Shown: piece after piece, positions 48,389-60,055 of the stretch
How the letters are laid out: each line of letters begins with the position of its first letter
Numbering within the stretch: position 1 is the stretch's first letter
From: Vitellaria paradoxa
Lineage: Eukaryota; Streptophyta; Magnoliopsida; Ericales; Sapotaceae
DNA: 64,000 bases
NCBI GenBank assembly: GCA_019916065.1
Contig: CM034242.1
Location: forward strand, 10,484,879-10,548,878
Direction of reading: 5' to 3'
The notes under the pieces: generated by a model
Seen by the model: only the letters and a program-made list of their open reading frames with translations
Databases searched by the model: none
What the model was told of the DNA's origin: nothing
Made by a program: the position numbers and the translations under genes

Positions 48389-50026
48389 ACATAAGCACTG
48401 GTAAAGCATGCCCGTGCTCTTGCACATGTTGATATCGAGGAAAAAAATTATTAAAGTTGTATTTATAGAAAAAATTAGGAAAGAAGTGAAAAATGAAAAG
48501 AAAATAAATAATAACATATGCAAGGAAATAGAGAAAATGCTAAATATCAAACAAATACACTTATTTGAATGGATTTAAGAATATAAGAAATAAAAATATT
48601 TATTAATATATTAATTTTTTAATTTAATTAATTAATTACTTTTATTTTCTATCGCAATCTAAATAAGACAGAAATTTTAAATTTATAATTCATCCTTTTT
48701 TTGGGTGATAAATTATTAAGTCAAAAACAGTTTAAAAAAACGAGAAAGGATAAAAATTGACAAACATTGAATAAAATAATTTTTTTATCTCTCTCTCTCT
48801 CGCTCTTTCTTTCTCTCTTAATGGAGAGAAAGTGATACAAAGACACGAGTAAGAGAGAAAATAAATTGAATAAATATGAAATAATATAATAAAAAAGATA
48901 AAAATAATTATTAAAATAATTTTTGAATTTATATGAAAAAAAAAACAAAACTCTAAAAAAAAAAAGCAATACTTGAAAAACAAAAAAAAATATAAAACAG
49001 GGGTAAAAATAAAAAAAAATTATTATGCAATGATTTTTATGTATCAAACTTGGATTTTTTATACAATCAGGATTGAGTTTTTATTACAATTATAAATTGG
49101 GGTAAATTAAATTTTTAATCTATTATTATTATTATTATTTTTAAGTTAAGCGAAATTATGTTTGCATTTATTATTTGTACTCATTTCAAGATGGATTCAT
49201 TTAGTTCTAATTAATGTGCTGATATTTTATTTACAAATAATATAAGAAGGTTTATTTTTTGATACTATAAGGGTATAGTAGTAAAATAACAATAGATATT
49301 TTTTTCTTCCAATTTCTTCTCAACTCACAAACAAAAAGAATGAAAATAATTATTTTTTTTTCTCTCAGACTTCCAAACAAATAGAATGAAAACCATTATC
49401 ATTTCTCTTATTTTCCCTTATCTTCTAATTAATGTTTTTCTTTTCTTCTTTTTCACCTAAACTCATAGACGGACTCAAAGTGTTTCCTTATGTTGAGGTT
49501 AGAAAGAAAAAAGTTAGCTTGTTATTAGTTATTAAATTTTTTTTATTTAAGAAAAAAATTTAGTTATTTAATTTTTTTTGTTAATTTGATATTTTTGTTC
49601 TTTAAGATTTTAAAATGTAAGAAGATAAATTTAATTATTTTAGAAAAAAAAAACTAGTAACTAGTAACTGAACTACCAGCTTATTTTCCCAAACGTAACA
49701 TTATTATAATTGTACATTTTATTATTTTATTAGATATTTTTATTTTTGTTAATAATAGTATGAGTGCTAAATCATTTTATGTACAAGAAAATTCAAACCA
49801 TAATTATTGTTATTTTAATTTTAATTTTTTTATGTAATAGAAAGCACCAAGTTTGATTAGGAATAAATAAGATAATTAAGGATCATTAATAGAATGAGAT
49901 AGTATATAAAAATCAAAATAATATGAAATAATTTGTTTGTATATAATTAGTGAAATATAAAATAAGATAAAAATATGATGTGACAATAAATTAAATAACT
50001 CATAAATCCAACTCACCCTTAAAAAT
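47835..50026. other. AT-rich spacer
   Basis: No gene seen. (AT)n at 48355-48385, (CT)n at 48789-48802, A-rich and T-rich runs throughout, and a MITE-like block near 49490-49700. Open frames on the minus strand are Phe/Ile-rich products of poly-A tracts. Confidence 0.5.
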
Positions 50027-50094
50027 TAAGTATGCGCTTGGAATGACAAAAAAAAAAAGATAAAATAAGATAAATGAGATAAGTTACGAGTACA
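50027..50094. mobile_element. Left half of a MITE split by the Helitron nest
   Basis: TATGCGCTTGGAATGACAAA resembles the left end of the MITE family at 46690. The matching right half (ATTCGTATAATAAGATAAAA onward) appears at about 53545-53650, after the Helitron nest. Inferred from similarity to the uninterrupted copy. Confidence 0.45.
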
Positions 50095-50500
50095 CTAGCA
50101 ATTGCCCGTACCTGAAGGTACAGAAATATAATTTAGAGTGCATTTAAATTTATAAAGTAAATTTACATTAAAAAAGTGTAAAAATAACCTAAAAAAATAA
50201 AAATCATTAATCAAAAGAAATTAAAGTATAAAATTTTATTATTTATTACAAACATTATCACATTTTTTAAAATATTAATTTAAAATGTTTTGTATAAAAA
50301 ATATTAAAAAAATATGATAAGAGGGAGAGAAAAAAATAATTTTACCATTTAACAAATTCAATAGTTGAAAATACCTCAAATTTAAAATTTTAAACTTTTT
50401 TATTATATAAATGACATTTTTTTATATAAAAAGCATTAAAAAAATATCGAAAGAATGAGAGAAAAAGAAAAATAATTCTAACTATTTAGCAAATTCAATA
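50095..50500 (-). mobile_element. Helitron 3' end, minus orientation (inverted-repeat arm 1)
   Basis: On the minus strand the element ends GTACCTTCAGGTAC (hairpin), then GGGCAATTG and CTAG followed by T, the Helitron 3' signature (hairpin, CTRR, host T). The arm matches the reverse complement of about 52570-52980 nearly throughout. No Rep/helicase coding. Confidence 0.6.
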
Positions 50501-50882
50501 GCAAAAAATTTTAAACTTCCTCATTATATAAATGACACATAGTGTAAAAGTGTATGTATTTAAAATTTAAGTTTTAAGAACATTTAGATGTGAGGTTTAT
50601 GTGTGTGTTGAGTGGGCATGCTGTAGTTTTGAAGTATATTAATCATATTCAAGAAAATTTAAAATTTTTAAAAAATTAATAAAAATATACAAAATGAAAA
50701 AAATAAAAATAATTTTGTAATCACATTTAAAAAAAATTCATAAAATGATCGAAAAGACAATTAAAGTGGGAAGAAAAAGAAAAAATAATTCAAACCATAA
50801 ATAAATTCATTAATTAAAAAATACCAAATTCAAAATCTTTTGCCTGTGTTTAAATGTACAAAAATATAATTTAATGTATAAA

Positions 50883-50909
50883 GCCCGTGCAAAGCACGGA
50901 CCGCTTAGT
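50883..50909 (+). mobile_element. Possible third Helitron 3' terminus
   Basis: CCGTGCAAAGCACGG forms a 6-bp hairpin with a 3-base loop, followed by ACCGCTTAGT. This resembles Helitron 3' ends, but the terminus is TTAG rather than CTRR, so the call is tentative. Confidence 0.35.
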
Positions 50910-50979
50910 ATAACTTTTCCTTTTCACATTACTTATATAACTGTCACATCAATTAATAAATTTTATTATATAAATTTGA

Positions 50980-51046
50980 ATTTCAAATTTCAAAATTTGA
51001 ATTTCAAATTTCAAAATTTGAATTTCAAATTTCAAAATTTGAAAAA
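50980..51046. repeat. 21-bp palindromic tandem repeat
   Basis: About three tandem units built from AATTTGAATTTCAAATTTC, each nearly self-complementary, so the block can form cruciforms. On the + strand it reads as repeated NLNFKFQ codons, which is incidental. Confidence 0.7.
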
Positions 51047-51139
51047 GATAGCAGTAATAACGTTGCAAAGTTTTAGCGATGATTGGAATAAATATCGAAT
51101 CATAAGTTATTTAGCATGTAAATAACTCCATTTTAAATT

Positions 51140-52560
51140 CATTAAACAAACCAATATGAAAAAGTGTAAAAATAACCTATAGAAATAAAAATCACTAATC
51201 AAAAGAGATTAAGGTATAAAATTTTATTATTTATTATCAATATTATCACATTTTTATAAGTTTAATATCAAATATATTTTATATAAAAAGTATTCAAAAA
51301 AATAGAAAATTTGAGAGAAAAGAGAAAAATTAAGTGTAGCCATTAAGGAAATCTAAAATTTCAATTTAAATGTTTATTTTTTAATAAAATTTTCAAAAAA
51401 AACTGAAGATTAAGTATTTATTTTAAATAAAAAAATTAGTTGACTTTGTCTAATAGGTATCCATACATTGTTTAATATCCGTTTGATAACACTATTGTTT
51501 TTTTTGTTTTTATTTTTTGTTGTATTTTTTTTTAAATGAAAGCTGAAACTACTTTTGGAAATGAAATAATATCTACAGTTAGTTTTTAAAAAATTAATTG
51601 GATTTAATAAATATATTTCATGTTAATTTAATTTAATTATATTGTTTATTAAATTAAATTAAATTAAATTAAATTAATTATGATATATATTAAAAATAAT
51701 TTAATAAAATATATTTGATATTAAACAAGTTAAATTAAATTATTAAATATATTAACTAATTTAAATTATTTAATATAATTTTAATATTTATTGAAAATAT
51801 CAATAATATATATTTCATATTAATTTAATATGAATTAATTAATTTCATATTAAATTAATTAATTATTTATTTAATTTAAAAATTATTTAATTCAATTTAA
51901 TTATTTAGTAAAAATAAATTAATTAATTAATATGATACATATTAACTATAATATGATACAATAAAAATAAATAATTCACTATAATATGATACAATAAAAA
52001 TAGACAAAGTATTAAAATTGACAAAATGTTTGCAATAGAAAATATAGAGTAAAAAGATTTTTTTTATTACTTTTTTCTATTTAAGTTTACATTTTTTTAA
52101 AACAAAAAAAATATAAATAGATTTAACAAATATTTTTCTATTGTCAGTTTATAAAAATTTATAAACATAAATAGAAATTTTAATTTCAATGTTTAATTTT
52201 AGTAAAATTTTAAAGAGTATTAAAATCTAAATATATAATTAAGAAAATTAATTGACTTTGTCTATTAGGTATCCATCTATTGTTTAGTATTATCATATTT
52301 TTTTAAATATTAATTTAAAAAAATTTATATTTTTGTGTCACTATTTTATATTTTTGTGTCTTTATTTTAAAAATTAAAATTAAAATTAAAATATTATTTT
52401 AAATAAAAATAATAAAAAATATTATTTTCTCTACCTTGAAACCCCCCATCGTACCCCTCCCCATTTTTTATCTTTCCTGTGAAGAAACATAAATTTATAA
52501 AGTAAACGTACATAAAAAAACTATATAAATAACCTGTAAAAATAAAAATCTATATTCCAA
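51140..52560. repeat. AT-rich Helitron-related interior with A/T microsatellites
   Basis: A further partial copy of the arm sequence is at about 51145-51340, then low-complexity AATTA and AAATT tracts (51640-51960), then the start of another copy near 52510. No gene or transposase. Confidence 0.5.
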
Positions 52561-52564
52561 TTTA

Positions 52565-52980
52565 GCTCACTTGAATTATTTTTCGTTTCTCTCATTCTTT
52601 CTATATTTTTTTAATACTTTTTATATAAAAAATGTCATTTATATAATGAAAATGTTTAAAATTTTGAATTTGAGGTATTTTTAACTGTGGAATTTGTTAA
52701 ATGGTCAGAATTATTTTTTCTCTCCCTCTTCTCATATTTTTTTAATATTTTATATATAAAACATTTTAAATTAATATTTTAAAAAATGTGATAATGTTTG
52801 TAATAAATTATAAAATTTTATACTTTATTTTTTTTAAAGTTAAAGTTTTATATTTTAATTTCTTTTGATTAATGATTTTTATTTTTATAGGTTATTTTTA
52901 TACTTTTTTAATGTAAATTTGCTTTATTTAAATACACACTAAATTATATTTCTGTGCTTTCAGACACGGGCAATTGCTAG
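52565..52980 (+). mobile_element. Helitron 3' end, plus orientation (inverted-repeat arm 2)
   Basis: Ends with GTGCTTTCAGACAC, GGGCAATTG and CTAG followed by T, the same terminus as arm 1 but with a weakened hairpin. It is the reverse complement of 50095-50500 with few differences. A further partial copy follows at about 52985-53200. Confidence 0.6.
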
Positions 52981-53319
52981 TTATTAATAAAAAAATATCA
53001 CATTTTGAAAAATATTAAATTAAAAATTTTTATAAAAAAATTTTATCACTTTTTTAATATTAATGTAATAATATTTGTAATAAATAATAAAATTTTTCAT
53101 TTTTTTGTTAGTGATTTTTATTTTTATAGGTTATTTTTATAATTTTTTCATATAAATTTAAAAAATAAATTTACATTTGAGTTATTTGTAGGTCAAATTA
53201 TATTTTTGTATCCTTATTTACAATTAAAATATTATTTTAAATAAAATATTATATTTGTGTCTTGAAAACCTTCCACTTTTACGCCTTGAAACCTCTTACC
53301 TGCCCTATTTTTCTATCTC

Positions 53320-53505
53320 CTACTTATCAACCAACCCCATCTCTCTCTCACACACTCTTTCTCTCCTTTGCGCCCCCTGCCCCACCACCTCTCCCTCTCC
53401 CTCTCCCATCTCCCTCTCTCTCTCTCCCCTGTACCCCCAGCCCCACCCCTCCCCCTCCCACCCCCACTCACTCTCTCTCTCTCTCTCTCTCTCGTGTGTT
53501 GACAC
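53320..53505. repeat. CT/CCT-rich homopyrimidine tract
   Basis: About 180 bp of C and T with few interruptions, with many CCCC runs; the minus strand is purine and G-rich. It can form triplex or quadruplex structures. Arg/Glu-rich frames here are artefacts. It lies about 0.6-0.8 kb upstream of the MYB start. Confidence 0.75.
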
Positions 53506-54056
53506 GTACATAGCTGTTCAATCAAATGAGCTAAATTGTAATATAGATAATTCGTATAATAAGATAAAAATAAATAATTTTAAAAATATTTTAATATTTT
53601 TTTGTTATTTTTAAATTTTTTTTATCACTATAAACGTTGCCCAACACGTGAGTTGAGATTTATTCAACGTCTTATAAAATCACCCAACGTGTGATTTGCG
53701 ACACTGATTACATAATCAACATGAGTGGGCCCGGTGGATTGCAGCTAAATTCCCCTCCCACGTCCGGCCATCAAGCGGAGCCAAAGGCACATACCATGAG
53801 GGGATCTGATTTGAGTGGGACACATCTCTCTCTCTCTCTCTCTCCCCCCTCTCTCTCTCCTTCGGTGATTTGAAAAATCAAACTACCCAGCCAAACTTCA
53901 TTATTATTATTAGTATTTCTCATTACTAAATATAGTGCGTGTCCTTACTTCCCATTCACACATCCATACTTCTGCATAACTGGTAGTTGGGATTCATTCT
54001 ACTTCTTCCCTTCCCCTGCAAGAAGGGTAGTTAGGGTTGACTTCCTCGCACCCTCA

Positions 54057-54138
54057 GTCCTCTATATTTTAAATTAAGATCCCATTCTCTCTCTCTCTCT
54101 CTCATCTCTCTGTCTCCTTGTATGTGGGAGTGTGAGAT
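54057..54138 (+). promoter_or_regulatory. Candidate TATA box and CT-rich leader of the MYB gene
   Basis: CCTCTATATTTTAAAT at about 54058 is a plausible TATA element. It is followed by (CT)n near 54086-54108 and the start codon at 54139. CT-rich leaders are common in plant promoters. Another (CT)n lies at 53827-53842. Confidence 0.4.
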
Positions 54139-54288
54139 ATGGCGCCTAGGAGGAATGTGGGGGGAGCAGAAAAGAAATCGTATAACAAAGGAGCGTGGAC
54201 AGCCGAGGAGGATAGCAAACTGGCTGAGTATATTGAAGTCCATGGAGCAAAGAAGTGGAAGACAGTAGCAACCAAGTCAGGTTTATAT

Positions 54289-54319
<31 letters not shown>

Positions 54320-55087
54320 CATACTGAGTGATCTTGAGCTCAAATCAGCCACTTTTTTTGTTCTTATTTATTTATTTTTGGGTGGTCATGATTTTTGAAC
54401 TTCTGGGCCTTTTGAATCTTGCAGGTCTCAACCGATGCGGAAAGAGCTGCAGATTGAGGTGGTTGAATTATCTCAGACCAAACATCAAGAGGGGCAACAT
54501 ATCTGATGAAGAGGAGGACTTGATTTTGAGACTTCACAGGCTACTTGGCAACAGGTAATGAATTTTATTCGTTACTTATAATTATTCGGATTTAATATTA
54601 GCTTCACGGTAAATTACACTTTGCAACCTTAAGGTATTTTTGACCTTTTTTTAGTCTAATTTCATTGTGTTATATTGAGCACGATTTTTTTTTTTTTTTT
54701 GGGTTTTTTTTCTTGGGTAATTAAGTTTTTTTTTTTTTTTTTTTTTTTGAAACGGTTGAATTGAAATTTGATTATATTTAAACCGGTAAAATTTTGAGTT
54801 TATTTTTCAAAATCACTTATTTTCCATCAAATATTGGCGAAATTAATACTTGATTTCAAACATAATGGGTCTATTATTACAATATTCAAAGTGAGATTTA
54901 GTGCAACAATACACAAAATCACGTTAATTAACCTTAGATTGATTTTTCCGGCATCATCAGGTGGTCGTTGATTGCCGGGAGACTTCCAGGGAGAACAGAC
55001 AACGAGATTAAGAACTACTGGAATTCTCATTTGAGCAAGAAAATAAATCAAATGGGAAAAAAAAACAGCAGCGGCGGCGGCGGCTAA
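54139..55087 (+). CDS. R2R3-MYB transcription factor, truncated C-terminus
   Basis: Three exons: 54139-54280, 54425-54554, 54961-55087, with introns at the two canonical R2R3-MYB positions, giving 132 aa. R2 has W20, W40, W60; R3 has I73, W92, W111. Residues 79-98 fit the bHLH-partner motif DLxxRxxxLxxxxxxLxxxR, so the ancestral protein probably acted with bHLH/WD40 partners, as do WER/GL1/TT2-type regulators. Start context is good (G at -3, G at +4). The frame ends at TAA 55085-55087, after a 9-A run and a GGC/GCG repeat, with almost no C-terminal region. A typical acidic MYB tail lies just downstream in another frame. This may be a decayed gene, a natural short form or a homopolymer sequencing error. 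The exact subgroup is uncertain. Confidence 0.85.
54288..54319. repeat. (TA)n microsatellite in MYB intron 1
   Basis: Sixteen or so TA units begin seven bases after the donor site of intron 1 (GTTTATAT). Likely length-variable. Confidence 0.8.
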
Positions 55088-55350
55088 TTCAGAATCTCTA
55101 AGATCAGAGAGCAGCTGCAGCACCGCCGGCGGCCCAGAAATCCAGCGACAACATTGAGGTGGGGAAAGGAGGAGGCAGTAGTGCTAGTACTAGTAGTGGG
55201 GACCACCAACACCCCGAGGCTGCCTTTGATGCGAATGATTTCTTTGATTTTTCCACTCAAGGAACCTATGGCTTGGAATGGGTGAACAAATTTCTCGACC
55301 TCGATGACGACGACGACGACGATTTGTGCCTCGCTGGTGATAAAATATAA
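55088..55350 (+). pseudogene. Out-of-frame C-terminal tail of the MYB
   Basis: After the MYB stop, the frame ending at 55350 is open from 55102 and reads QKSSDNIEV, then a Ser/Gly linker, ANDFFDFSTQG, LEWVNKFLDLD, and a run of Asp. Acidic F/W-rich ends of this kind are usual for activation tails of R2R3-MYBs. Between 55086 and 55154 a second frame is open ([12 protein letters not shown]). Reaching the tail from the MYB domain would need two single-base changes, one near the A run at 55057-55065 and one between 55102 and 55154. Confidence 0.6.
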
Positions 55351-58248
55351 AAATGTAGTTCTTGAGCGTGGAGTGAAGCCTGCTGTATTTTTCTCCTCAT
55401 TTTTTTTAATAATAAATTACTTGTTTTAATTTGTTAATTATACTGATGCAAAGGAACAAACAATTAAAAAATGGAGTTTCGAGAGGGGTGACATTAGATT
55501 TGATATCGGTTATGTGATAACTCTAATATAGGCCTACTAATTAAAATTTAATAATTTAAAAAATATATAAAATTTTAATACGTAAATTTATTTGAAACTA
55601 TTAAATTTTAATTAAATAATTCTAGAGTTTGTTATCAAATTGACATCACGCTCTTCATTTTTACAAATGGGCAGAGGTATCTAAATGGGAAGACAGTAAT
55701 AAAAAATATTATACTTCATGGCACTAGATTTAATGACAGTTTTATGATAACTTTTTAACTCGGGATAGTGTTAGATTAAAATTTTTAATGATTTAAAAAA
55801 TATGTAAATTTTTAATACGTAAATAGTATTTAAATTATTAAATTTTAATTCAATAATTTAGATCAAAATTATTACCAACTTACAGGACCCTTGCCATTTT
55901 TACAAATGGGCAGGCGTATCTAAATGGGATGACAAAACTATCATGCTCCGTGCAAACTCGGCGAGGTGGATTCACAATAAAAGTGTGTGTATATATATAA
56001 TGCGTAAAATATTTTTTATTTAAATGATAACCTAATACTATTTAACTAGAATTTAGTTTTATTGTCAAAATAATGCACATGTTTATGGACTTATCATTTT
56101 TAAATTAATAATTCATTAAGATATATTTTTTACGCAAATGTAAATCATGTATCATTTTCCTAGATAAAATACAAAATATATTATTTACACATCGATAATC
56201 CGAGTGAAACTTGAGCTTGTGAATTTGAACCGAACTCGAATAGAACTTTAATGCACTCGAGATGGTTATAAAGAATAGGACAATTACCCTTAAGGGTGCA
56301 CAAAAAAACTAAACAATCTGAAAATTGAACTAATCTGATCACTTTGATTCGGGTTAATTTAGCTTTATACCTATTTTTTATTTGGTTTTGGGTTAAAAAT
56401 TAGCAAATTGATATTTCCGATTTGATTCTTAAGTTAGTAGGTACTCAACCCAAATTAACATAAACTGAAAACCGAACTCGAACCAACCTAATATTTTTAG
56501 TTTGGTTTAGTTCGATTCTAATTGAAAATTAATTTGGTTTTGGTTCTAGATTTTAAGAACTGAAAGAAATCATTTCGGTTTCCGAGTTAGATGTGAACTC
56601 GACTCCACCCAACCCATGCATACGTTAATTGCCCTTGCTCATTTAAAAAAAAAAATAGTTATACATAATTTTTATATTTCCCTCACTACAATTATCTTTT
56701 GATCCCACTGTCCAAAATTATCATTACTTCTCTACCCATTTATTCTTACTTCTCACCCGTGTCTCATTACTTCTTACCTTCAAGATTTAACACATTTGAT
56801 GATTTCAACATATATTTATCATTAGAACTCTTAATTTTCTTCATATCTATAACTTCAACTCTTTTGTCCAACCTCCGCTCCCACCTTCCCCCCCCTTTTT
56901 TTTTTCCATTTGTTCAACTTTATATCTATCTTTTTGTTTAGATAGGCTTAATTATTTTTCTTTTAAATAAGATTTTTTTATCAACTCTTTTTTTCATCAT
57001 TTATCTTTTATTCAACTTTAGTTTTTTTTTAATATGCTTTATCATTTTTTAAAATAATTTTTTTTATCATTATCATTTTTTAAATAGACCTTATGAATTT
57101 TTTTTAGATAACCTTTTATCAAATATTCTCTTCAATTTTTTTTTTTTTTAATCTCTACCACTGCTCTGTATATATGGAATTAAATAGAAGCATAAATAAA
57201 AGGAATTTAAAAATTTACATTGTATCGAATCGTAGTTACTTAACGTATTCATATTTTTGACCGAAAATGTTATAATAATAGACAACGTGATTGGACGCTG
57301 TCTAAAACTTCACTATACTTCAAACAGACAAACTTTGCATTCATTTGATAAGTAAGTTTAGGGTTGAGAAATTCATCGACATGACATAAGGCCAAGGACT
57401 AACCATCAATAATTTCAGACGGGATAATTTTAGGTTCGAAAAGATTTGTCGGAGGATTTGTGATTCAACTAAGTGGACTTGGTGGGCCTTTGGGCAATGA
57501 AAAATGCCAAGAGACCAAACAAAGTCACGTGAAAATGGCACTGTTTTGACATTTATAGCAGCCTGACTGAGGCCCCAGCAAAGTCACCAGGGAAAGTTCA
57601 ACCAATGAAGGCTGCTACATTTTGATTTGTCGTTCACACGTAGGAAAAAATGAATAAATCGTAGTGTTTGGATGTTTAATTTTTTAAAAAAAAATTGGTA
57701 CAAAAAATAATAAGTAGTAAAATTTAATTGAAGAAAATTAAATTTAAGTGTTTGGGATGTTTAATTTTTTTGGTTTTTTTTTGTCGATAAACCAAGAGAG
57801 AGTTGGAGAGTTTGCCCTTCACATGTGTGTATACCTATGTTTGTGTTTAGATTGAATTAAATTATATTAATTAATAAAATAATATAATGATATGTGATAA
57901 ACTTTCTATCATGTAATCCAAGTTTATTTTTTGCATATATTGCAAAGCATATCATTATAATTAAATAATACTTAAAATATAAAAAAGTGAAAATAAATTG
58001 CAATATTTTTTATTATTTTTAGATATATTAGACTATGTGATAAAATGGTTGGTGTATATAAATAACATGCAAATACAATAAAGTAACTTCAAGTTAAGCT
58101 AAGACATAATATATTTCAACTTCAATAATGACTATGACATGTTGTATAATTAAGTACAGAAATTGTAATGGCTGGGACAATTTATCTAATTATTTTATTC
58201 CTTTATTTACATCATTATGAAGTATTTATATGTATTGTAATTTTTTTT
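55351..58248. other. AT-rich spacer downstream of the MYB
   Basis: No gene seen. Two diverged direct repeats of about 140 bp occur: AGATTTGATATCGGT...ACAAATGGGCAGAGGTATCTAAATGGGA (about 55493-55690) and a similar unit at about 55725-55935 ending in AAATGGGCAGGCGTATCTAAATGGGA. T-rich runs at 57010-57155. Confidence 0.5.
56292..56628. mobile_element. Non-autonomous hAT-like element
   Basis: Bounded by TTACCCTT (56284-56291) and TTGCCCTT (56629-56636), a likely 8-bp target duplication with one change. Ends AAGGGTGCAC and GCATACGTT are weakly inverted. The interior has repeated GAACTCGAA and GGTTTTGGTT motifs typical of such MITEs. No coding. Confidence 0.4.
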
Positions 58249-58443
58249 TTAAGCCATAAGAGAATTATTATTAATAGAAATAGTTGGGAACAAAACCTTC
58301 CTCATTACAAGGTCTATAAGACCCTGGGGGAAGTTGAGAAGGGAATTTCTGGGTGAAAGAGAATCCTTTAAAAAGTGAGAAAGCAAGAAAGTGGGCTGCT
58401 CCATTTTCTGTTCTTCTACACCGAGCGAAAGACTAATTGCAGG
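58249..58443 (-). pseudogene. C-terminal part of an L1-type LINE RNase H relic
   Basis: The minus strand gives, with stops and frame changes, RSV then NRKWSSP or, in the next frame, MEQPTFLLSHFLKDSL and NFPQGLIDLV, matching the usual end of plant LINE RNase H regions (an ENGAAHFLA-type motif followed by a short tail). It continues the relic at 62804-63240 once the nested elements between them are removed. Confidence 0.45.
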
Positions 58444-58789
58444 TAGGGGTGGCAAAATGGGCATGTTAGTGATGGGTTTAAACGAGTTGAAGTTTAAATG
58501 GGTGTAATCCAAACTCACCTATTTAAAAGGTGAGTTAGATATCGGGCGAGTTGAATACGGGTTATTACAAATCCATGACATCATATAACAACCCATTTAC
58601 TTATAACCTAACTTATTTAAAAAAAAAATTAAAAATTTATTTCAATTAATGTGTATATAGATAATACATCAATATTTATTTTAATTAATATAATATTATA
58701 CATATTATATATATTATATATTATATTACAATTTCAGTTAATTTCGAATTTATACGAACCGATTTATTTTTATTCAATTTTAAATCAAC

Positions 58790-59520
58790 AACTCTCTCTC
58801 TCTGTGTGGGTGTGTGTGCGCGCGCAGCGCGCGATGTGTGCGCGTGTGCAGTGTGCATGTGCACTCGCGCACGTCGTATGTGCGCATGCACGTGTGTGCA
58901 TGTGCGCACGTGGGAGTGTGGTGAGCATGCGTGTGTTGCGCGCAGGTGTGTGTGGCCGTGTATGTCGTGGGGGTGTGGGGTGTGTACGCGTGTGTGTTGG
59001 TGTGTTTGCGTGTGCGCAGCCCCGCGTGTGCGCGTGTATGGCCCGTTGTGTGGCGCGGCGAGTGCGCACACGTGTGTGTGTGCGTGTGTGCGTGGGTGTG
59101 TTTTGCATGTGCATGTGTGCGCGCGGCGCGCGTGCGCGTGTATGCCCGTGTGTGTGTGTGCTTGTGCTCGGTGTGTGGTGCGTGAGTGTGTGTGTGGGTG
59201 TGTTTGCATGTGCGTGTGTACGCTCGCGTGTGCGCGTGTATGCCCGTGTGTGTGTGTGTGTGTGCGCGTGTGCGCACACGTGTGTGCGCAGCGCGTGTGT
59301 GTGGGTATGTGCGTGGGTGTGTTTGCATGTGCCTGTGTCTGCGCGCGTGGGTGTGCCTGTGCGCATGTGTGTGGGTGTGTTTGCCTGTATGTGCGCGCGC
59401 GTGTGTGTGGGAGTGTGTTTGCATATGCGTGGTTGCGAGCGCGTACATGCATGTTTTGTGTGTTTGTTTGTGTGTGTGTGCGTGTGTGCGCTTTTTCTCT
59501 ATGGAGAGAGAGAGAGAGAA
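58790..59520. repeat. Alternating GT/GC tract, second copy
   Basis: About 690 bp of GT, GC, CG and AC dinucleotides between (CT)n at 58793-58802 and (GA)n at 59505-59519. Open frames up to 303 codons on both strands are Cys/Val/Arg or His/Thr/Arg low-complexity and not genes. Longer than the tract in copy 1. Confidence 0.85.
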
Positions 59521-59714
59521 AGCAGTGTAAAGAGGGGGATTAAACTAGTTTTTTTAATTTAAATTGATGTTTTAACAGGTCCCATTTAACAACCCAATTG
59601 TACCCGTTTATAAATTGGTGTTTATAAGTTATCAAATTACAACCCAATTAGTAAAATAATAGGATCCAAACCCATTTATTATGGGTTAATTAGGCGGGTT
59701 GATGGGTTTGGGTT

Positions 59715-60055
59715 TGTAATGACCCGCATCCATATAGTACAATATTGTCCGCTTTGAGCTTGGTAAGCTACTTCCCAGGAGGTCACCCATCCTAGTACTA
59801 TTCCTACTGGAGCACGCTTAACCTTGAAGTTCCCACTGAACCTAGTGCCCTCACGGCTTTTAAAACGCGAGACCCAGTGCCCTCACGACTTTAAAACGCG
59901 TTGTTCTATATTGATATCGAATATTACATATATGTCACTTCCTTCCACGACCCAAGCGATGTGGGATGGGAAGGCATTGCTTCTCTGCTTCACCTTCTGC
60001 TTCACTCTCCCGCAAGCAGAGTCCCTCACGGGCAGGTCCCTCATAGTCCCTCACA
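59715..60055 (-). repeat. Cassandra LTR A (5S RNA-like)
   Basis: 341 bp. On the minus strand it runs TGTGAGGGAC...GTCATTACA. Positions about 59765-59835 correspond to the 5S RNA internal promoter: GTTAAGCGTGCT (box A region), GATGGGTGACC (intermediate element) and CTGGGAAGT (box C). Confidence 0.85.

Noticed and set aside
50980..51046. CRISPR-like array
   Set aside because: Direct contiguous tandem repeat without spacers, AT-rich and palindromic, in a plant nuclear context.
53313..53525. Arg/Glu-rich minus-strand frames
   Set aside because: Translation of the homopurine strand of a CT-rich tract.
58651..59562. Open frames up to 303 codons rich in Cys, Val and Arg or in His and Thr
   Set aside because: Same low-complexity tract as at 5.7 kb; frames are open on both strands at once and show no domain.
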